Part shown: piece after piece, positions 8,195 through 17,899 of the stretch
How positions within the stretch are numbered: the first letter of the stretch is position 1
Layout of the letters: each line of letters starts with the position of its first letter
Assembly (NCBI GenBank): GCA_943371425.1
Contig: CALRUR010000012.1
Span: 1-64,000 of the forward strand
Source of the DNA: CAJBVG01 sp943371425
GTDB lineage: Bacteria; Bacteroidota; Bacteroidia; Sphingobacteriales; Sphingobacteriaceae
Direction: 5' to 3'
DNA length: 64,000 nucleotides
The notes under the pieces: generated by a model
What the model was told of the DNA's origin: nothing
The model's input: only the letters and a program-made list of their open reading frames with translations
Databases searched by the model: none
Translations under genes and position numbers: made by a program

Positions 8195-9799
8195 ATGTTA
8201 ACTACTAAAAACTACTTTTCAAATACGGCAAATATAAATTGGGATGAATTACCTGAAGCACTGGCCAAAGGAAATAAACTTGTGCAAGGAGCATCGGCGG
8301 AAAAGTGGGCAGCTTATCATTCCAATGAAAACATTAAACGAGTAGTAGATGCTTACTTCATTAAGCTTGAAGAATACCTGGGCAAAAACACTATAGTTAC
8401 TCCTGAAAAGAAATTACCTGAAGTAAGTAAAAAGAAAGTAGTAAAAAAGGAAACTAAAATTTCTCCGCCAAAACCATCGCAAGCAAAAATAGTAAACTAC
8501 AAAGGACTTAAAGTAGAAATAAGACCAGTATCAAAAACTTCTAAGATGTTTTTGATATGGGATATTTCAAAAGGTCAGCCATTCTCAAACGATCGTTTTG
8601 ATTCGGTAGATGAAGCTAAAAGGTTCATAACAGAAAATGAAATGGAACTGGTTAAAACTATTGAACCAGAACCTAAAAAAGAATACGTTACCAAGGAAGT
8701 AGAACACATCGATTCGGATGTTCAGTTCATAAAGCGTTACGTGGCCATGCATGGAAAAGTAAAAACTCAGATGCAAGTGTTAAGCCTATTACATAGCTTG
8801 CAAAAGGCAATCGTAGAGCGCAGAATTACTAAAGATTCTGAATACGCTAAAGATATCAACCACATGCAAAGCCAGTTAATTAAGTGCTATGAAATGATGG
8901 GCGATGCAATAGAAATTAAGCTAGAACCTAAAAGTCTAAAACGATATCTAACCATCGCTAATTCTGAAGAAGTTTTTGAATCGACTAAGTTCATTAAATC
9001 ATTTATTAGTTTGAACGGAAAGAAAGGAGTAAAAGACAAGGCTCAGAAATTGTATGATCGTATGAAGAAGGCAGTAAAGAGTGGAAAGCTACAACCGACT
9101 GATAAATATGCAAAGAAACTTAATGATGCTTATGTATTATTGAAAGAATATTTAGATAGCTCCAAAGAAATGTTATCCATTTCAAAGGCTGAACTTAGTG
9201 GCTTTGATATCTTCGAGAAAGATGAATTATTCGGTGATGAAAATTCAAAAGAAGTTCAAGTGATATCATCCCAGGAACTTCTTAAAATGGAATTTGAAAC
9301 CATAGGTTTGAAAGGAAAATATCGTGAGCTCATTGGTGATCCATCAGTCGGATTTATGGCAATGGTTTATGGCTTACCCAAAAGTGGAAAATCGACCATG
9401 TGTTTAGACTTCTCAAAACATCTAGCGCAACATCATGGGAAAGTTTTATTTTGTCCTATTGAAGAAGGCTACGGTTATACACTTCAGGAAAAAATAGATC
9501 GTTTAGGAGCTTCGCATCCTAACCTCTTTATTGCTGAGCAAGTACCCGAGGATTTATCTGAGTTTGATTTTGTGTTTATTGATTCGGTATCTAAAGCTGG
9601 AATGGAAATAGCTGACATTACAGCCCTACATAAAAAGTTTCCAAGGACAGCATTCATATTCATCTACCACTCTACCAAAGAAGGTAAGTTTAGAGGGGGT
9701 AATGAACATGCACACGAGGTGGATGTTATCATTGAGGTAACTAAAAATGAGATTAATTCAATTGGTAGATTTAATTCAAATGGAAAGTTAAATAAATGA
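8195..9799 (+). CDS. RecA-like P-loop ATPase
   Basis: A 534-aa protein. Its C-terminal third is a RecA/RadA-like ATPase with Walker A GLPKSGKST (about residues 394-402) and Walker B FDFVFIDS (about 455-462). It ends early, without the usual extra strands. The N-terminal region is Lys/Glu-rich, with a small beta unit (VEIRPVSKTSKMFLIWDI) seen in other mobile-element proteins, followed by a helical segment. It is likely a DNA-handling ATPase for recombination or replication of the element. It is the last plus-strand gene of the block, two bases after the helicase, and converges on the defence operon 41 bp away. Confidence 0.65.
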   Translation: MLTTKNYFSNTANINWDELPEALAKGNKLVQGASAEKWAAYHSNENIKRVVDAYFIKLEEYLGKNTIVTPEKKLPEVSKKKVVKKETKISPPKPSQAKIVNYKGLKVEIRPVSKTSKMFLIWDISKGQPFSNDRFDSVDEAKRFITENEMELVKTIEPEPKKEYVTKEVEHIDSDVQFIKRYVAMHGKVKTQMQVLSLLHSLQKAIVERRITKDSEYAKDINHMQSQLIKCYEMMGDAIEIKLEPKSLKRYLTIANSEEVFESTKFIKSFISLNGKKGVKDKAQKLYDRMKKAVKSGKLQPTDKYAKKLNDAYVLLKEYLDSSKEMLSISKAELSGFDIFEKDELFGDENSKEVQVISSQELLKMEFETIGLKGKYRELIGDPSVGFMAMVYGLPKSGKSTMCLDFSKHLAQHHGKVLFCPIEEGYGYTLQEKIDRLGASHPNLFIAEQVPEDLSEFDFVFIDSVSKAGMEIADITALHKKFPRTAFIFIYHSTKEGKFRGGNEHAHEVDVIIEVTKNEINSIGRFNSNGKLNK

Positions 9800-9840
9800 G
9801 AATATTTATTATACACTTTTTAAATGAAAGAACTAATCCA

Positions 9841-11436
9841 TTAAATAAGATGCCTACAATGTATTTTCTTAAATTTCTTACCCATACCTAATGCAATTGC
9901 AGTAGGGTTTTTAATAATCAATTCTCCTTTTTTTAGTCCAGAAATAGCTTCTTTTATTTCTAAAAACTCTTTCCCTGATACACCAAATAAATCCTTAATT
10001 ACTCCATCATTTATTGACTGTTGTTTCATGATAAGTGGATACTGAGCATTTGCATAAAAATCAAAGTAATCACTTTTATAACTATCCATATTTTGAGTGG
10101 CCAAAATTATACTTAAACCTTTATTACGTCCAATAGCAATTAAATCCCTTAGAGGTTTGTTGTCAAAACCAAGCATATAATGCGCTTCATCAATAATTGT
10201 GAAATGACGAAGTTCAACACTCTCATCATCTACAACTTGCTTTGGCAACTTTTCATAAATTGAATTCAATTTTGAAACAATGAAATAAACTATAGCTTTT
10301 GCAATTGGGCCATCTTTGGGAAAACCATCCATCTTTACTATGTAGCTCTCTTTTATTAGGTCAATACTGTCTTCTGTAGAAAATAAGTTATTCCTAATCA
10401 ATTGTTTTAAAACGGATTTAATACTGTCGTCTTTATCCTTATCTTTATCAGGTTGTAATGCTGAATATTCTTTTATAATATTATCAAAAGTAACAGGATG
10501 ATTTTGAGATTTTTTATAAGCATTTATAATAGCCTCTGATAAACGATTACTCATGTTTGCACTTATAGTTGCACGATCAATAGAGCAAATTGCTAATGCT
10601 AATTCAGTTGAGTAGAGATTTATTTCATTTTGTGCCCTACCAGTAAAATCTTTAAAAGGAGTAAATGGAAGTGGCGCAGAAATTGGATCCAGGATAGAAC
10701 TCCTGTCTACTTCAAATAAATTAAGCCATGAATTATTTGCTGGGTCTGAAAATTCACCCTTATAATCGAACAATAAAAAGTTTACAGGGTATGGACTTTC
10801 AATAGAGAGGGTTCTAATCTCATTTAAGAGAACGGCTAGTAAATTTGATTTGCCCGATCCTGTTGTTCCTGCAACTAGTATTTGTGTATTGGAAATATCT
10901 CTACCATTTAAATTCAGCAATGCTGGGATTTCATCTTCATAATTGCCAATATTTAAATTAAGGAAAGGAATAGAGCCAGACTTGCCTGCCCTATTTGAAC
11001 TTATAGTATTTAATAACCAATCATCTAAAACTTCATCTTTAAGCAAAACATCTCTTCCTCGAAGAATTTCCGCATTTACTATTTTACTTTTAAGAACAGT
11101 ATTTTCCCAATCTACTTGTAACGCTTCATATCGAAGTTTCAATAAAGCAGAATAAGCAGCACCCAAATTATGTAGAGTAAAAAGTGTTTCAAAAATCCTG
11201 TTGCTTGTTTTTGACATTTGGATTTGTTCTATAGCAGCAAGGTCTCTATGCTCTTTGTTAGAAAGTCCAGCAAGTAAGCATATCCGCATTATTTTGTTAC
11301 CGTTTAAAGAAACAGGTTTTAGATTTGCTGTGTATTTTTCTAGATTAATACGTTGCTCAATTTTAGAACGCACATCATGCAAGCTGTCCATTAATCCTTC
11401 AGCCTGTCTTATATTTTGTAAGTTAATTACACTCAT
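9841..11436 (-). CDS. HerA/FtsK-like ATPase of the defence operon
   Basis: A 531-aa P-loop ATPase of the HerA-FtsK type. Walker A is VAGTTGSGKSN (about residues 185-195) and Walker B is FTIIDEAHYMLGF (about 412-424), followed by AIGRNKGLSIILATQ. The N-terminal 160 residues are helical and not recognised; a DNA-binding role like DndE is possible. HerA-type ATPases in defence clusters usually translocate DNA or gate a nuclease. It is the last gene of the operon, three bases from the DndD-like gene, so the two probably work together, as SMC-like and HerA-like ATPases do in phosphorothioate systems. Confidence 0.75.
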   Translation of the reverse strand: MSVINLQNIRQAEGLMDSLHDVRSKIEQRINLEKYTANLKPVSLNGNKIMRICLLAGLSNKEHRDLAAIEQIQMSKTSNRIFETLFTLHNLGAAYSALLKLRYEALQVDWENTVLKSKIVNAEILRGRDVLLKDEVLDDWLLNTISSNRAGKSGSIPFLNLNIGNYEDEIPALLNLNGRDISNTQILVAGTTGSGKSNLLAVLLNEIRTLSIESPYPVNFLLFDYKGEFSDPANNSWLNLFEVDRSSILDPISAPLPFTPFKDFTGRAQNEINLYSTELALAICSIDRATISANMSNRLSEAIINAYKKSQNHPVTFDNIIKEYSALQPDKDKDKDDSIKSVLKQLIRNNLFSTEDSIDLIKESYIVKMDGFPKDGPIAKAIVYFIVSKLNSIYEKLPKQVVDDESVELRHFTIIDEAHYMLGFDNKPLRDLIAIGRNKGLSIILATQNMDSYKSDYFDFYANAQYPLIMKQQSINDGVIKDLFGVSGKEFLEIKEAISGLKKGELIIKNPTAIALGMGKKFKKIHCRHLI

Positions 11437-11439
11437 GAC

Positions 11440-13440
11440 TTATTCGTTTATGTTTACTCCAAAATAACCAGGAACAATATCTGTATGCTGTTTTTCCCTG
11501 TCTCGTTGAAGCGTAAATGTTTTTGAAATAAAGGGTACAATTTTTTCAAGGTCTTTACCAGTTCGTATTTCACTATCAGAACTAAGCAATATGGTTTGTT
11601 GCGAAAGCTCTGGAAAGTAATTTTCTAACACTGTTGCCCGGCTAGTTTCATCCAAAACGCCCATTACTGTATCAATCATTACTGGTGGATCATAATCGCC
11701 AAATTCATGTAATGATTTCAGCAATACCTGAATTACAACTTGTTTGGAAGCTGTATTTAATTGATTCAAGTAAAGTTCGTTTCCTGCCTTATGGTAAATT
11801 TTAAAAGTTAAGTCTTTCAGATTTTCAGATAATTCAACCCTATCAATTACATCTCTATATGCAGCCAGATTGATGTTGAGGTCTTGCTTCATTTTTAATT
11901 CTATCTGTTGCTTTTTTACTTTTAGCAAACGATTGGCAACATCCTCAAAGAAGCCTTTTAATCTGCCCAATGCTTCATATTTTGGATCGGGTTCTTGGCT
12001 GGTTTGAATATCAAACTGGTGTAGTCGTTTTTCGATTTTACTTATTTCGCCTTTTACATCGGCAATGCCCATTTCATGTTTCTTAATACTGCTCTCATTA
12101 TCTTCATAGGCTTTTAACAAGGCATAATCTCTGCCTGTTATTTGTGCTCTCATGTTTTCTATCTGTGTTTCCAATAATGGAATCTGATTAAGAGAAACAT
12201 TCAATTCTACCTGCTGCTGATTTAAAGAAGGAAAGCTGTTGTTCGTTTTAACATTTAGTAAATTTTCGAGTGCCTTTACCTCAGAAAACTCTAAAAAATC
12301 ATACAGGTCTTTTTCTGGTGTATTGTTGGACGCTGCCATAACATAATCAACCAACTCTGCTGTGGTTATGTCCTTCAGCACAAGATTGTTTTCTTTTAAG
12401 TACAGCAATATCGTTTTGCTGATAGCCTCAATTTGATCGGTTGAGATACTGCTATTATGCTGTTGTACTTGTTCTCCTTTTACTTTTAATATAAGATTGA
12501 TTTCTGATTTGATTGCTTCTGTCATTTTAGGCAAGCAAACATTTAATTCCATTTCTTTTACAAATTCATCTAACTCATCATGGTATATACCTTCCTTTTT
12601 GTGAATAGTTTCAATTTGTAGTTTAGTCTGTTCTATTTTATTCTTGATAGTAGATTCCTGATTTAACCCTCCTTTCAGGTTGTCATACAGTTCTTTATTG
12701 GCAACCGAATATTGCAGGGCGTCCTGCAATTGTATTTGTAAAAGATTTATTATTTCTTCCTGTTTTTTCTTTTGGTCGAGCAATTGTAAGTATTCCTGTT
12801 TTTCATTTTCTACCTGCAAACGCTGAGCTGTATATCCCTGATATAAACTTTCCGCACTCTTTGCCATTACCATGTACTTATTGAAACCCATTACGTTTTC
12901 AATGTTCTCTTTTATAACTCTGTTTAGCTGGTCTTCTTTTAAAAGGTTCCCTGCTTCCATTGCATCAAATAAAAAGTATCTGCTAAGCTCCTGTGGTAAA
13001 TTGGCTTTAATAATTTTGTTTACTTGTGCTTCCTGTTCTGCCCTTTGTGCTGGTGGGGTTGCTGTGCCATAGGAAAAGATAGTACCGTTCATATTTAGTT
13101 TTACAGCTTCCGCAGGCATTCCTGAAGGATTAAGCAAGTATGTTCTTGTAAGTACATATTGTTGCTCTTCATTTAGCACTTTGCCGGTGAAGTGCAACTC
13201 CAACATGATTTTTTCATCTTCATGTCCCAATGAGCCTGCATTCAGTAATTCTTTAAACTGCTTTGCACTGTGAATGTGCAAACCATACAAGGCTCCATAG
13301 ATGGCTTCAAACAATGTAGTTTTTCCGCCGCCATTAGCACCTCCTATAAGTATGATAGGTTTATCCTGCTCAACCGAGATATCTAAATCAAGATTGAGAT
13401 AGGTTTTAAAATTCTTGGCCTTTATTCTTTTTATCAGCAT
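11440..13440 (-). CDS. DndD-like SMC ATPase
   Basis: A 666-aa SMC/Rad50-type ATPase. Walker A is GGANGGGKTT (about residues 33-42). A long coiled-coil region occupies about 190-520. The C-terminal head has Walker B plus D-loop PPVMIDTVMGVLDETSR (about 583-599), followed by ENYFPELSQQTILLSSDSEI. The ID-x-x-GxLD...YFP...QxxLLSxDxEI arrangement is the one known from DndD of DNA phosphorothioation systems. No DndA/C sulfur-transfer enzymes are present, so it cannot be doing sulfur modification here without distant partners. It is more likely a DNA sensor or translocator for the linked methylases and nuclease. Confidence 0.75.
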   Translation of the reverse strand: MLIKRIKAKNFKTYLNLDLDISVEQDKPIILIGGANGGGKTTLFEAIYGALYGLHIHSAKQFKELLNAGSLGHEDEKIMLELHFTGKVLNEEQQYVLTRTYLLNPSGMPAEAVKLNMNGTIFSYGTATPPAQRAEQEAQVNKIIKANLPQELSRYFLFDAMEAGNLLKEDQLNRVIKENIENVMGFNKYMVMAKSAESLYQGYTAQRLQVENEKQEYLQLLDQKKKQEEIINLLQIQLQDALQYSVANKELYDNLKGGLNQESTIKNKIEQTKLQIETIHKKEGIYHDELDEFVKEMELNVCLPKMTEAIKSEINLILKVKGEQVQQHNSSISTDQIEAISKTILLYLKENNLVLKDITTAELVDYVMAASNNTPEKDLYDFLEFSEVKALENLLNVKTNNSFPSLNQQQVELNVSLNQIPLLETQIENMRAQITGRDYALLKAYEDNESSIKKHEMGIADVKGEISKIEKRLHQFDIQTSQEPDPKYEALGRLKGFFEDVANRLLKVKKQQIELKMKQDLNINLAAYRDVIDRVELSENLKDLTFKIYHKAGNELYLNQLNTASKQVVIQVLLKSLHEFGDYDPPVMIDTVMGVLDETSRATVLENYFPELSQQTILLSSDSEIRTGKDLEKIVPFISKTFTLQRDREKQHTDIVPGYFGVNINE

Positions 13441-13445
13441 AGCAG

Positions 13446-13664
13446 TTATTTTATTTTAAGCAAGGCTTTTTCAATAATTTTTTCAATTCCTTTTTCGTCC
13501 ATATCCTGATTTCGAATTTTCTTTTCGTGAAACTCTTTCAGCAAATCATCTTTTACCCAATCAAAATCAAGTTTATGCTCTGTGCATAATACCTCAATCA
13601 AATCCATATCCTCTTTGCGGATACCGAAATGAACAAATGTCGTGTCTAATCCTTTTTTTGCCAT
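13446..13664 (-). CDS. 72-aa conserved-looking small protein of the defence operon
   Basis: A 72-residue, charged, largely helical protein. Its N-terminus (MAKKGLDTTFVHFGIRKED) is followed by a helix with a single Cys, then acidic/basic helices ending IIEKALLKIK. It lies five bases from each neighbour, between the helicase-nuclease and the DndD-like ATPase, so it is very unlikely to be a chance frame. Small helical proteins in this place (DndE in Dnd systems) bind DNA or bridge subunits. Sequence similarity to DndE is not evident by eye. Function unknown. Confidence 0.65.
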   Translation of the reverse strand: MAKKGLDTTFVHFGIRKEDMDLIEVLCTEHKLDFDWVKDDLLKEFHEKKIRNQDMDEKGIEKIIEKALLKIK

Positions 13665-13669
13665 GATGC

Positions 13670-16021
13670 TTAGTTTGTATTTATGTTAAGACAGTTAAAG
13701 AAATCCCATCCTGTTAAATCATTTGTATCGTTAATTCTGTTAATGCAATACCTGAAAGAAACTATACCGCTAGCTTCCTCTGAAATAAGAATACCACCTA
13801 CCAACGTTCTATCAGTATTTATTTTATTTTGCTTTTCTAAATATTCAATTAAAGCATTGTGTTTATTTGGAGCTTCAAGGTCAGACCTTCTTGTTTTAGT
13901 ATCAAACAAACCGATCTTACCCGATTTGAACTTAATTACAAAATCCACATAAAATAAACGAAGTTCATTTTGAAGATTTGTATAAGGTACAGCAAAATGT
14001 TCTTTCCCCTGGTCACCATTTTTGTACCACCAATCTATTTCAGACTCATGTTGTACTAAATAATTTTTAAAAGCAATTTCAGGAGTAGATGCTTTTTGAT
14101 ATTCTAAAAATGGCTCCAATGCATGGCTTTCTATGTCTTCTCTGTTGTACAGGTCATTGTAGTATCTTACCTCTGGAACCTCCCAATCAGAATTAACAAC
14201 TCTTCGGTTTTCATTTCCTCTTGCTCTTTGCCAATCTTCAAAGTTTTCGAGTGCAGTTATAATATGTGGAATTAACAACGCCTTGTTTTGTGGAAATAAA
14301 TATAATTTTCGGGCTTCAAATTCAAATATGCCTAAATAATACTCGGCAAAGTGAATCAGGGTTTCCCTTAACTTCCGCCAACTTTTAGAACGATTTAGTA
14401 GGGTAATATTATCATAACAAAACCTGTCAAGCATTGTCCCAAACTCTGCATTGGTAATAGAAAAACGATGTATTTGATCGTTATCAATAACTATTGAATT
14501 TACTTCGTATGGGTCTATTTCAATATCGGTAGGAATTCGAATTTGATGGTCATCAATATTAAACTCCCAACCATTTTGAATCATAGCAGTTTTATTGAAC
14601 TCTTTTTGTTTCCGAAGGTCTTCTTCTTGAGCAGGTGTAAAAAAGTCAATATCAGGCAATTGGTTAATGCCATACCTTGCCTCCATGATATTAAAAAACT
14701 TTAATTCAAAAACAGAAGTTAAAACACCCTTAGAAGGGCGATCATTTACAATTTCTGCAGTTGACAATTTATTAAACATCCATCCTTTATCATTTTGCCT
14801 TTCAGAATATTGAAGATTAAAATAATCTGAATCTGAAGGCACTAGATTTATTCTTGTACTTTCAATATTAGTGTACACATATCCATAATTCAAATCATCG
14901 CTTTCGTAATGACGTTGGTGAGGCATTCTTAAAATTCTACCTACAGTTTGTATTCCAAAATCAACATTTTGAACTGGACGAAAGCTAACCAAAACTGCTG
15001 CTCGTGGGCAATCCCAACCTTGAGCAATAGCCTGTTTAAATATTAATACATCCTGCAGTCCATTAGTGGCTTCTAATCCATCAGTATCTCTTTCACCTGA
15101 TAACCAAATTGCTAGGCGACCATTATTGGTTGAAACATCATATTCGTTGCTTAGTAAGCCGACCAAGACATCTCGAATTGATTTGTCCTCTTCACTCAAT
15201 GCAGCATTATCAGAGGGAAGTTGAATAAGAAGCAGGGGATTGATCACATTGGGCCCTAATTCTACATCGTATAGTCTTTGTAATTCTTGCTTCTTTTGAA
15301 AAGCAGTTCGGAGTAAATGAATATGTACATTCTCACCATTCTGTTGTTCAGGGTCTAAGCCAATATTAAGTCTTACACTCTTTTTAATCATTTGTTCCTG
15401 GACAACATCCTGCCGTGATATAAACACTGCTCTTTGTGGTCTGTTATTACCTCTTGGTGTTGCGGTAACTAATACTTCAATTTTAGATTTTATTAGATTC
15501 CTTACTGTAATTGCTTGAGGTCCTGTAAAAGCACTTAAATGAGCTTCATCTATTACTAAAATAATTTGAGTGCCATTAGCTTTTGTATTTTCAATCAGTG
15601 TCTCTAAGTTGGTATTGCTTTCATTCTCCTTACGCCAAATTTTTGACATACCATCTACGCTACTCCAGTTTACAAACAACAAATCCTTAGGATTTAGAAC
15701 AGGGTTAGCATTTAAGAAACTTAAATCAATACAGTTTAGTTTACTGGTATCTGCATACAACTTTTGTAATGATAAAAAGCTTTGGATGTGCAGTGTGTTA
15801 GGAGCAAACCAAATGAAAGCAACATTATCACTTAAACCAGGATGTAAAGGCAATTCATCTACCAATCTTTCTAAATAAGAGGCCATCATAACCGTTTTAC
15901 CAGAACCTGTTGGGGCTTCCAACAAAATCTGTATTTGATTTTGAACATTATTGAGAGCCTCGTAAGTATGGTTGAGTAAACCTGTAACTGCTCTTTCCTG
16001 AAAGTCTCTTAATATATACAT
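13670..16021 (-). CDS. type III-like restriction subunit (DEAH helicase plus PD-(D/E)XK nuclease)
   Basis: A 783-aa Res-type protein. Helicase motifs: EAPTGSGKTVM (motif I, about residue 35), LVIDEAHLSAF (II, about 157), VTATPRGN (III, about 187), FKQAIAQGWDCPRAAVLVSF (V, about 330) and QTVGRILRMPHQRH (VI, about 360). The C-terminus carries a plausible nuclease site, FYVDFVIKFKSG followed by LFDTKTR (about 690-705), i.e. D-x(n)-D-x-K. It would translocate along and cut unmodified DNA together with the Mod proteins encoded immediately upstream in the operon. It is shorter than classical type III Res (900-1000 aa), leaving less room for accessory domains. Confidence 0.85.
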   Translation of the reverse strand: MYILRDFQERAVTGLLNHTYEALNNVQNQIQILLEAPTGSGKTVMMASYLERLVDELPLHPGLSDNVAFIWFAPNTLHIQSFLSLQKLYADTSKLNCIDLSFLNANPVLNPKDLLFVNWSSVDGMSKIWRKENESNTNLETLIENTKANGTQIILVIDEAHLSAFTGPQAITVRNLIKSKIEVLVTATPRGNNRPQRAVFISRQDVVQEQMIKKSVRLNIGLDPEQQNGENVHIHLLRTAFQKKQELQRLYDVELGPNVINPLLLIQLPSDNAALSEEDKSIRDVLVGLLSNEYDVSTNNGRLAIWLSGERDTDGLEATNGLQDVLIFKQAIAQGWDCPRAAVLVSFRPVQNVDFGIQTVGRILRMPHQRHYESDDLNYGYVYTNIESTRINLVPSDSDYFNLQYSERQNDKGWMFNKLSTAEIVNDRPSKGVLTSVFELKFFNIMEARYGINQLPDIDFFTPAQEEDLRKQKEFNKTAMIQNGWEFNIDDHQIRIPTDIEIDPYEVNSIVIDNDQIHRFSITNAEFGTMLDRFCYDNITLLNRSKSWRKLRETLIHFAEYYLGIFEFEARKLYLFPQNKALLIPHIITALENFEDWQRARGNENRRVVNSDWEVPEVRYYNDLYNREDIESHALEPFLEYQKASTPEIAFKNYLVQHESEIDWWYKNGDQGKEHFAVPYTNLQNELRLFYVDFVIKFKSGKIGLFDTKTRRSDLEAPNKHNALIEYLEKQNKINTDRTLVGGILISEEASGIVSFRYCINRINDTNDLTGWDFFNCLNINTN

Positions 16022-16023
16022 AT

Positions 16024-17895
16024 TTAAGCTTCGATTTGATTTGGATTAAATAATGGTGATTCTGATTCTTGTTGAGAAGCTGATATAGTTTTTGAAACCG
16101 CCTGTTTTTTGTCGAGTTTGATTGCCCGAAAAGTTGCTCTATAAGCATTGTAAATAGCCTCAGGCAATGGAACTGCATCAATTTTATCTGCCACTTCAAT
16201 AAAGTCTTCAGACAGTGTTTCCTTTTCGGGGCTAAAAGCATAAAGCCTAACTTTCTCGGAAATGTCTTTAATCGTTTTGATATAGTCAACTAATTGGTCA
16301 CATATTTGCAATTGCTGACGGCTGTGGTACACAATTATTAAATACTTACCAGTATCATTTGTAAGTATGCTGCATTGCTTTTTATTAAAACCATTTGCCT
16401 CTGTAATATCATTATAGCAATCTTCTTTTATGCATAACATATCAGTGCTTGACTGGGTTAGCAATCTTTTATTTTCCTCAGATTTTACACTTTGTATAAA
16501 ATCCGTTTTGTAATAACGAAGATTGTTATGGAGCAATCCATTAATATTTTCAGCCTTATTATTCTCAAAACCCTGAATTATTTTTTTATTTCTCTCATAA
16601 GTTACCTCCTCACAAATATTATTTTCATTATTAGTAACCAATATGCATTGACGGTTACCACCATCTTCCGCATTAAGTTGCATTGTAGCATGCAGTGTAG
16701 TACCAGAACCCGCAAAGAAATCAAGTATAATAATTGATTTGTTCACAAAATCATTAAACTGAAAAGATAGAAAATATTTTATCAAACTCATTGGCTTTGG
16801 AAACCCGAATGGCTCCTTTCCAAAAATAGTTCTTAGGTCTTCAGTACCTTCTTGAGTAAAAGGTCCATTTAAAATTGACAACGGCTTACCTCTTCTAATG
16901 TTACCATATTCATCCTTTAAATATTGTTTACTCCTGACGCTCCATTTACCTCGTTCTTTGCTGAAAACAATTTCATTATTTGAAATAGCTTTCTCTAATC
17001 TTTCTTTAGCCCAAACCCATTGTTTATCAGGCATAATTTGTTCATCCTTATACGTTATCGGATAAACCAAGTTTGGTCTATCACCTAAACTTTTAGTCAT
17101 TAAGGGTTGTGTAATATATCCGCCTCGTATATTATATTTTTCATCCGTCTTATTATATTTATTTTGGTCTTCCACACTTAATGCAACATCAAGATTTTTC
17201 AAGGGCTGCTTACTGTAACAATACACATACTCATGCACACTAATAAAGCCAACAGTTTTTGCACCTGCACCATACTTGTTTTTCCATATTACATTTTCTA
17301 TAAGATTATCTGCTCCGAAGATTTCATCACATAATAACTTCAATTGAGCTTGTTCATTATCATCAATACTTATAAATATTACTCCAGTATTTGATAACAA
17401 CCTTTTTGCGATTAATAATCTTTTATTCAAAAACGAAAGCCATTTACTATGTCGATATCCATCTTCTTTATCAACAAATGAATCATTGTATTTAAAATCT
17501 TTATTGCCAGTGTTGTAAGGTGGATCAATATATATAAAATCAATTTTGTTTTCATGGGTAAATGAAAGTGCAGTAAGTGCCTGTAAATTTTCACCTTCAA
17601 TCAAAATATGATTTGGTGAGCTAAGTATATCTTGATTTGTTTCCTCAATTGCAAACAACTCATTATTGGGTGTTTTAATTTCACTTTGAATATCAGTACC
17701 AATAACCCTTTTTTCTATTACTTCTTTTAAAATAGGGAGACTTTGACGAAGCAATTCCTCAACATCCTCAGCTTTATCCTCCCAAACTAAACCATACCTT
17801 TTTTTGGTGTTTACCAATTCAATCAGGTATGCTCGTTCAGTTTGCGACAAGCCTTCAATAGATTTTATCTTATGTATAATTTCCTGTTTGTTCAT
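16024..17895 (-). CDS. type III-like DNA methyltransferase Mod, copy 1
   Basis: A 623-aa beta-class methyltransferase. The catalytic DPPY lies in FIYIDPPYNTG (about residue 123) and precedes the SAM motif LDFFAGSGTTLHATMQL (about 390-406), the order of Mod subunits. The central region (about 215-380) would hold the target-recognition domain. The N-terminal 200 and C-terminal 200 residues closely match the adjacent Mod copy 2 (both begin MNKQEIIHKIKS and share LTQSSTDxLCIKExCY), while the centres differ. It lies two bases upstream of the Res gene. Catalytic motifs are intact, so it should be active. Confidence 0.88.
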   Translation of the reverse strand: MNKQEIIHKIKSIEGLSQTERAYLIELVNTKKRYGLVWEDKAEDVEELLRQSLPILKEVIEKRVIGTDIQSEIKTPNNELFAIEETNQDILSSPNHILIEGENLQALTALSFTHENKIDFIYIDPPYNTGNKDFKYNDSFVDKEDGYRHSKWLSFLNKRLLIAKRLLSNTGVIFISIDDNEQAQLKLLCDEIFGADNLIENVIWKNKYGAGAKTVGFISVHEYVYCYSKQPLKNLDVALSVEDQNKYNKTDEKYNIRGGYITQPLMTKSLGDRPNLVYPITYKDEQIMPDKQWVWAKERLEKAISNNEIVFSKERGKWSVRSKQYLKDEYGNIRRGKPLSILNGPFTQEGTEDLRTIFGKEPFGFPKPMSLIKYFLSFQFNDFVNKSIIILDFFAGSGTTLHATMQLNAEDGGNRQCILVTNNENNICEEVTYERNKKIIQGFENNKAENINGLLHNNLRYYKTDFIQSVKSEENKRLLTQSSTDMLCIKEDCYNDITEANGFNKKQCSILTNDTGKYLIIVYHSRQQLQICDQLVDYIKTIKDISEKVRLYAFSPEKETLSEDFIEVADKIDAVPLPEAIYNAYRATFRAIKLDKKQAVSKTISASQQESESPLFNPNQIEA

Positions 17896-17899
17896 TACT

